From NCBI GenBank assembly GCA_033977485.1, contig CM066984.1, positions 33,089,501-33,153,500 of the forward strand: a DNA stretch of 64,000 bases, in the 5' to 3' direction. Origin of the DNA: Hydrangea macrophylla (lineage: Eukaryota > Streptophyta > Magnoliopsida > Cornales > Hydrangeaceae). Shown here one piece after another: positions 58,101 to 64,000 of the stretch. Both the position numbers and the translations under genes were made by a program. Position 1 is the first letter of the stretch, and every line of letters begins with the position of its first letter. The notes under the pieces are model-generated. The model searched no databases. It was given only the letters and a program-made list of their open reading frames with translations, and had not been told where the DNA came from.

Positions 58101-59731
58101 GAACATAAGAAACCCGAACAACCCTTCTTCAACATCTTACATGCTTGAATCGTCGATATCAAGTACGGCGGTACGGTCACTCCCTTACCCTGAAAAGTAA
58201 ACTCTTCTCGCCCTGACGGATAGAAACTAACTCGTTTCTGCTCACAATCGATTCTGGCTTGATTAACCGACAACCAATCCATACCCAAGATAACATCAAA
58301 GTAATTCACCGTCAACGGAATCAAATCAACGCTCAAGACTTTATCACCTATCTTGATCTCACATAACTTGAATATCGAAGAAGTAACTAGCGGTTCACTA
58401 CTAGGCAATGATACACACAAGTCATATCCTAGCGGTTCTGACTTAACAGTTAAATGCTTAACAAAATCACGTGATACGAATGAATGTGTTGAACCAGAAT
58501 CCATAACTATACGTGCAGGATACGAACAAATAGGAAGAATACCTGATACGACGGTATCATCCGTATTCCCCGGCCTAAGCTAGAAGTATTGTCCTTGCTG
58601 TTGCGCGACTCCTTTCCCTTTATCCACTCGAGGTTCTACCCTTGATCCGCTTGGCACACTTGATGCACCGGTACTCATTCCCGTTTGTCTCTTACTCAGA
58701 CAGTTCTTTGCTATGTGTCCCGGTTGTCCACACTCAAAACATTTTCCTCTTGTTTCTGGGTTGTAGCTCTTCGTATTCGGAAAGGTATTTGGTGTGGTCG
58801 AGTTTGCATTCAAAGGACAATTGCGGGATATGTGTCCTAACTGCTTGCAAAAGTAACAGGTGCTTAATTGGTAGCAGGTTCCTCTGTGTCGCAGGTTACA
58901 TGTTGGACACAACGGTCTCGAGTCCCCCATGAACGTACTCCCTCCTTAGCTACTCATATATGATCCCGAACCTTGCGTAAACGATTTCTTCGCATTCCCT
59001 TGACTCTTACCCCGACTGTCATTTGCTCTCTTCCCTTGTTATCCCTGTCGATATCTGTCGACACTTTTCTCAGCAATACGAGCAGTTTTCTCAATGAGAG
59101 AAACGGTCGGGTGTTGTAACATATCCACACGGCCACGGATATTCTCCCTAAGCCCTTCCTTGAACTTACGAGCTTTATCCCTATCAGTCAGAACGGTAGT
59201 TTTCCCAAATCGTAACAAGGCATTGTAACGGGATACATATTCACTCACAGTCATGTCTCCCTGAACCAGACTTGCAAACTCTTGGCGTTTCTGAGTATAA
59301 GCAGATTGCGGAAAGAAACGTTTGTTGAATTCTTCTTTAAATGCTTCCCACGTGGTCGGCTTCCCTTGTTCAAGTACGTTGTTCCACCAATCCAATGCTT
59401 CGCCCATCAACGTATCGGATGCGCATAAAATTTTCTCTTCATCGGTACATTTTACCTGACGGAAATGTCTTTCCATGTCCATCATCCAATGATCGGCCAA
59501 GTCTATGTCAATCTGTCCATGATACAAGGTCGGTTTCCGCTTATGAAACTGTTCCACGATTGTGTGTTGAGGTCGCGGTGCCGGTGGTGCATTGATATAA
59601 TGAATTTCCACTTGTGGAGGCTGAACATTCGTCTGTTCTCTTTCACTTACCGCTTGTATGAAATTTCCCACCATATTCACTATTTGGTCCATCCGCAAAT
59701 GCGGTGACAATTCTCTCGGCAGATCCGCCAT
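55163..59731 (-). pseudogene. gag-pol: Chromovirus gag-pol: one frame broken only by stop codons
   Basis: From ATG 59731 one frame of 1523 codons runs to TGA 55163 with no frameshift. Nine internal stops are seen, at 59039, 58946, 58580, 57917, 57014, 56981, 56831, 55901 and 55691 (lowest coordinate of each). Domains in order: Gag (59731 to about 59040, with EALDWWNNVLEQ and EFASLVQGDMTVSEYVSRYN); knuckles CPTCNLRHRGTC, CYFCKQLGHISRNC and CFECGQPGHIAKNC; protease DSGSTHSFVS (58500); [22 protein letters not shown] and [11 protein letters not shown]; RNase H with HPGKANVVADALS; integrase with HNTKYTVHPG, CTSCQQVK, MDFVSGF, SDRDSSFT and the Glu in DGQLERVI; and the tail plus chromodomain (about 55330-55165). 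Eight of the nine internal stops fit CAA, CAG or CGA turned into TAA, TAG or TGA. Confidence 0.95.
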
Positions 59732-59942
59732 AATGTTTTAAATATTCCCCTATTGAGTTCAATGCATAATGACCATGCATGTTATGCTACAATATAGATA
59801 TATGCGCACAGTTCATCACAATCAATAAATGCTAACACATGAAGCATTTCTACAATGATAACAATTATCTTCATAATTACACGCTCCACTCGACGTCACT
59901 CAACAAATATAACATCACTCGTTCCCAAGGCTCTAAACTTAT
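59732..59942 (-). other. Untranslated leader of element C
   Basis: About 210 bp separates the primer site from the gag ATG. It is AT-rich and without an open frame. The length is short compared with the 1.67-kb leader of Copia E. Confidence 0.7.
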
Positions 59943-59954
59943 GCTTTGATACCA
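59943..59954 (-). promoter_or_regulatory. Primer-binding site of element C
   Basis: On the minus strand TGGTATCAAAGC differs at one position from the initiator-Met primer site. It lies five bases after the 5' LTR end. Confidence 0.9.
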
Positions 59955-59959
59955 CTAAA

Positions 59960-61261
59960 TGTCACAGCCCGGTCCCACAATAGCAGAACCGGAGCCCGTG
60001 GCACGCCACCGAGGCTAAACCAATTCATTAACGTTCCCAAAATTAGGTTTGAAGAACACACGCAGCGGAATAAACAAGTCATTTTGAAAACTATTCGTCC
60101 AGTCGACTGATCCTCAGACCCAGTCGACTGATCCTGGTCCAGCAGAAAGTTGGGTTTTAAAACACCATCCAGTCGACTGCTTTCTACACCCAGTCGACTG
60201 GGGCTTCAAATTTTCTGTCGACTGGTAAAGTCCGGTCGACTGAAGTCCAGCCTGGCCAAAATATCAGTTTTGAAAACCATGATCCAGTCGACTGTGTGAT
60301 CCTCAAATAAAAGGTGCAGTGAGTTGCTGTAAACAGAGGCTCCAGTCGACTGTTTTCTCAACCAGTCGACTGATTTATGGCAGCTTCTCATTCTGCAGAG
60401 TTTTCAAGTTTTAAAAGCTTTTGAATTCAAACGGGGATCAAACACCCACTTCCAAAGTACTCCAAAAACAATCCTAACTGTATTAACATATTATCAAAGC
60501 ACAGTTACAACATGTTACTAACTATTACAACGTTTTAGATTCATTCTAACATACCAAGTTAAACATAACTAAAAACCATAAGAATTCTTATTCCAACATT
60601 CCTATTGTCCCAAAACTATAAGATTAACGTTCAAATTACCTTCTAAAAGAACTCCCAACCCACGTGCTCACTTCTCCGATTCCTCGCCAGCATTTACACC
60701 TGAAGTGGTTATTTGAATAACCACACATATTCGATTTGTTTAAGCTAACGCTTAGTGAATAAAACAACATATGCACATGAATGATAAATATGTCCGCATT
60801 CACATCTCTACAATTCATACTAGTCGCCGGAGACTCACGTGCCTGTCCATACTCCCAATCCGCGACTCCTCGCCAATAAGTCCACGCGAAAGGGTAAGAC
60901 CCACGATTCTTCTCTTCAATCGTGCGACCTTAATGCCTATATCGGCTCCACAAAATGGCACGGTGACCACGTGCTCCTTCTGACCCAAATAAGCAACTTA
61001 ACATGCTCAAATACATATCACCTTGCTCGCGGTAATCAAAACATTTCATCGTGCTATTGGGCCTACTTATCAATATAAATGCCCAATATGAACTACACAA
61101 GATATCTCTAAGAAATAATACATGCTATTCAAACATAACATGAATACATGTCAAGAAACCATTCCAAAAACATAGTCGAATCACTCACCTCCGATTTACG
61201 CTCTTATAATTCAATCTCAAGAAAACCCGTGCACAAAGAACGTGCAGAAGTCCGTCTAGTA
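59960..61261 (-). repeat. 5' LTR of element C, truncated
   Basis: 1302 bp in plus orientation from TGTCACAGCCCGG. It aligns with the other LTR up to GTCCGTCTAGTA and then changes abruptly to unrelated sequence. It lacks the hAT insertion (empty site at 60313) and shows a 17-bp deletion near 60297 between two CAGTCGACTG words. Since the element is on the minus strand, the missing part is the U3 promoter end of the 5' LTR. Confidence 0.9.
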
Positions 61262-63147
61262 GAAAATTTAAGCCGGAGTAAGAAACCATCCAATTAGTTG
61301 ATTCTGACTATTCTGTTTGAGGAAAATTGGAAATTTTCTATTATGTACTAGTTTTCTTTTTGTTTATCTTTGTTCTTAATTCTGTCTATTTCCTGCGTGT
61401 AGGAGGAATCTACTAAATTATTGAAATAGAATGCATTCAGTGATTATTTTCAGTAGAAAATTTTCACTTAAAGTTTTCAGTGGTTTTGAAGCTACTTTTT
61501 CAATTATGTGGTATGTTATCAAACGCACTAAAAAAGAATAAGTGCTAAATGTTTTCATTTTCAGTACTTAATGGGTTTATCAAACACACCCTAAAATGAG
61601 ACTGAAAAGAATAGTAACCCTCATAAAGGAAGATTGGCACAAAAGTTCACATGGGTTAATTACTTTCCACTACTTGTCTTTAAACTGCATAGTTTATGTT
61701 TACTCATCCATTAGATTCAGTAACACACTGTTTCAAAATATTTAAAGTTCAAAGAGTTTCTAGCATTTGAAATAGTTAAACATGTGACAATGTGTTGTAT
61801 GCTTATTAACATACCCAAAATAACATTAATGTATCAAATTTTTCTTATATAGAGTAAGAGAAAAAATTCTAAAAAATTCCTAAGTGCATCCACTTAGTTG
61901 GATACATATATGGTGCGACTAGTATCCTCTGCACATATACAAAAGAGGCTACGCAATCCGGCAAGTTGTCATGATAGCCCATCCATCTCTAGTAAAAGAG
62001 ATGGGTCTAGAATCACTAGCAAGATAAAAACATCAGTAAGAGGCTAGGAGATAACTCTGGCTTTACCTAGTTTTTTGCTACCTCTAGAGTCATTCACCGT
62101 AATAGACATATCTGGTGATGTTGGGATCATGCAAATTACTCCTATCGAACCATCTAATGAAAGTCAGATGTACACGTAGGATCATTTTAAAGTTTAACCT
62201 GACTGAAATTATTGAATGTACTAAAAATAAATTTAAAACAAAACTTATTTGGGTATCAAAAGATCCAGTCCTCTTTCTCAACCAAAATTTTCTTTTGTTT
62301 TGATTTGAATTGTCTTTTGTAGCAATAGTAAACTTTAAAAGATGTGTCATTATGAGCAATTAAACCAGGACATTCTTCTCTATAACAATTCAAATACCAT
62401 CCTAACCTTTTAGCTTTCCTTTTGATGGCATGAAGGCTAGTGCCAGCAAAGAGTTTTTTCTACTCAGAAACAAGTGAGCGACCCATTAACGTTAGGTCAT
62501 CGACTATTGGATCCATTTTTTATACTCTCAACCAACAAGAGAGGCTAGACTCAACCATCCACTCCTTCTAACTATCAACTAAGATCTAATTAAAGAGAGC
62601 TAAGAGGGGGTGGGTGGGAATTTTATTTAAAAACTAAAAATATTTATATTAAGAAATATATACATTCAGAGACTAAAAAGAATTTTTTTTTCTTTTTTAA
62701 AATTCTAAGAACTACTTTATATATATATATATATAACAGAAAACTAGAAATTACATTTTCCTCTCTTTTTTTTTTATTAACAAAGTTTAAGACAATGCAT
62801 TATTACAACAACAATAATAAGAACAATAATGGTATAAACTTCAAAATTTATAAGAGCTCTGACTTCTGAGTCATTCATTTTTTTTTCCTTTTTTTTTAAC
62901 AGAAAACTAGGAAAATTAATTATAATTTTTTTTAACAAGGGCAACGCAGCACTAAAATAGCAAGAACTAGAATAATTATAAGGTAAAGTTCAAAATTGAT
63001 AAGACCGATAATTAGCGTGTCTTCCATTTTTTTTATTTTTTTATTTTTTAAAAGAAATGGAAAAATATTACCTATCTCTTGGAAATCTTAAGAACCTGGT
63101 AGGGCTGTGGATCGAGTGATATTTCCAAGCTTTTCTGGTGAGTGGGT
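61262..63147. other. AT-rich DNA of unknown origin
   Basis: The stretch starts abruptly after the truncated LTR of element C. It contains no domain I recognise. Features are a TA microsatellite (62718-62736), several T-runs (62681-62696, 62880-62900, 63027-63052) and a minus-strand open region at 62256-62516. None of B, F or C continues here. Confidence 0.6.
62256..62516 (-). pseudogene. Possible decayed exon, unrecognised
   Basis: On the minus strand an 87-codon reading from ATG 62516 (MDPIVDDLTLMGRSLVSE) to TGA 62256 is broken by one TAG after codon 18 and continues with KKLFAGTSLHAIKRKAKR, then LGWYLNCYREECPGL. It is hydrophilic and Lys-rich and mixes Cys, Trp and Tyr in a way that looks more protein-like than the surrounding frames. 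I do not recognise a family, and chance is possible. Confidence 0.25.
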
Positions 63148-64000
63148 TGTTGGGTTTGTGCCCTCAAACCATTTATATATGAGACATTGGCATTTTAATA
63201 TATGGATATCAGCTTTACATTTAGTTATGTATGTTTCTTTCATGAGATGATTGTTATCCTTAAGTATCATAGTAAGTAATTCGTGTATGTATGAGATACA
63301 TACAAGTGAGATACGAATTACTATTCTTTCTTACTTAGAATGTGTCACAGTGGATGATGAGACTGGATATCTCATCAGGTTTACACTGTAGCATGATTAA
63401 CTACCATTGGATGGAGTGATTAATCTCAATCACTAGAGTTTAACTCTTAGTTAACATGCTAATGCTTATAGTGCATTGACGGACCTGAGCTTTCCTATTG
63501 ACACTCAAGACTGTCAATCAATCGATAGGAACTCATAACTTGTATAAGGTACGTGTTCTTAATCTTGAGACGATTATGAACACAGAATGTGGATATGGTT
63601 GCTTTGACTTACCAATCAGTGAGGTCTATAGAAGATCAACACCTGGGTATCTTGGGTATGTCATATTCATAGGGTTGTGAACATATATTGTCAAGACAGA
63701 ATCTACCCTCTGTTTCAGAGTAAGCATTCCCTTGAGAATGTCACCAAGTCGATTACTGAGTACTGCAGTCTTGTTGATAAGAGTTATCAACATGTTTGGT
63801 AATCATGAGAGGTGAATGGGACTCAAGGAATACAAGAAGTAATCATGATTCAGGTTGACAGTAACAGTTATCCGACTACCTGAATATGATTACGAATGCT
63901 GAAGGTAGAGGGACATTAGTACAACATACAAGTCTAGTTATCGCTTCGGATATGTTCTTTTGCGTTGGAGTTCAGTTATCGTTTTATGGTGGAGTAAACG
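63148..64000 (+). mobile_element. LTR of the Copia element E family, cut by the window end
   Basis: It starts TGTTGGGTTTGTGCCCTCAA and follows the LTR of element E to the last base. It has clearly more differences than the two E LTRs have between them, including an extra segment near 63551-63575 (TTCTTAATCTTGAGACG) where the E LTR is shorter. It is either a solo LTR or the 5' LTR of another copy. The palindrome cluster would lie beyond the window. Confidence 0.9.

Larger units (their letters stand above)
51814..61261 (-). mobile_element. Tekay/Del-type chromovirus on the minus strand (element C)
   Basis: The order on the minus strand is 5' LTR (61261-59960, truncated), initiator-Met primer site, gag-pol (59731-55163), polypurine tract and 3' LTR (55120-51814). 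The LTR ends are TATAACACCC and GGGCTGTGACA. An integrase-fused chromodomain assigns it to chromoviruses. The LTRs share about 1.3 kb that differs at about 14 positions by eye (roughly 1 percent), so insertion was recent. It sits in the integrase of Athila F, and a hAT element sits in its 3' LTR. Its 5' LTR lacks the first 806 bp, which are present in the 3' LTR at 54315-55120. Confidence 0.9.

Overview
The window reads as intergenic heterochromatin from a flowering plant, probably a eudicot with a large, AT-rich genome. I see no intact host gene, rRNA or operon. Almost every base is a nested stack of Ty3/Gypsy and Ty1/Copia LTR retrotransposons, their solo LTRs, and one hAT DNA transposon. 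Lineage calls rest on residues and primer-binding sites read by eye, not on database searches.

Layout. 1-2794: AT-rich, non-coding, with a SINE tail, microsatellites and small duplications. 2795-22213: a Tat/Ogre-type Gypsy element (A) that has gag but no pol, with about 3.35 kb LTRs, 5-bp target duplications (GCTCC), a 39-40 bp minisatellite in its 3' region, and two nested solo LTRs (10896-14147 and 17249-19736). 22219-26905: a decayed, internally deleted minus-strand Copia element (D), split by element A's insertion and by a solo LTR at 22578-25244. 26906-45241: a decayed plus-strand Gypsy element of the Tekay/Del kind (B). B is interrupted by a reversed Copia solo LTR (27701-29074), a young almost intact Copia element (E, 31717-40355), and a solo LTR carrying a tRNA-like unit (43514-44967). 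45242-51813: the 5' part of an Athila-type Gypsy element (F) inserted in B. 51814-61261: a minus-strand Tekay/Del chromovirus (C) inserted in F, with a 1174-bp hAT element in its 3' LTR. 61262-63147: unassigned AT-rich DNA. 63148-64000: the start of another LTR of the Copia E family, cut by the window end.

The order of events can be read from target duplications and empty sites. B was hit by F, F by C, and C by the hAT element. E, the solo LTR at 43514 and the reversed Copia LTR each hit B separately. C, F and B all lack their right-hand ends, and these losses meet at one junction near 61261, which suggests one large deletion.

The most unusual signal is shared by LTRs of otherwise unrelated families. 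At least seven of them carry clusters of short, CpG-containing inverted-repeat words, mostly perfect palindromes. The word differs between families: CGGCACTC/GAGTGCCG, GGATCGATCC, CTCGCGCG, GAGCGCTCGAG, TTCGATCGATCGAA, CAATCGATTG and CAGTCGACTG. Five of the seven contain TCGA. Other notable points are a frameshift-free 4.57-kb gag-pol in C broken only by nonsense codons despite nearly identical LTRs, a 1175-bp identical tract in the otherwise diverged LTRs of A, and the tRNA-like Pol III-type unit inside a solo LTR.
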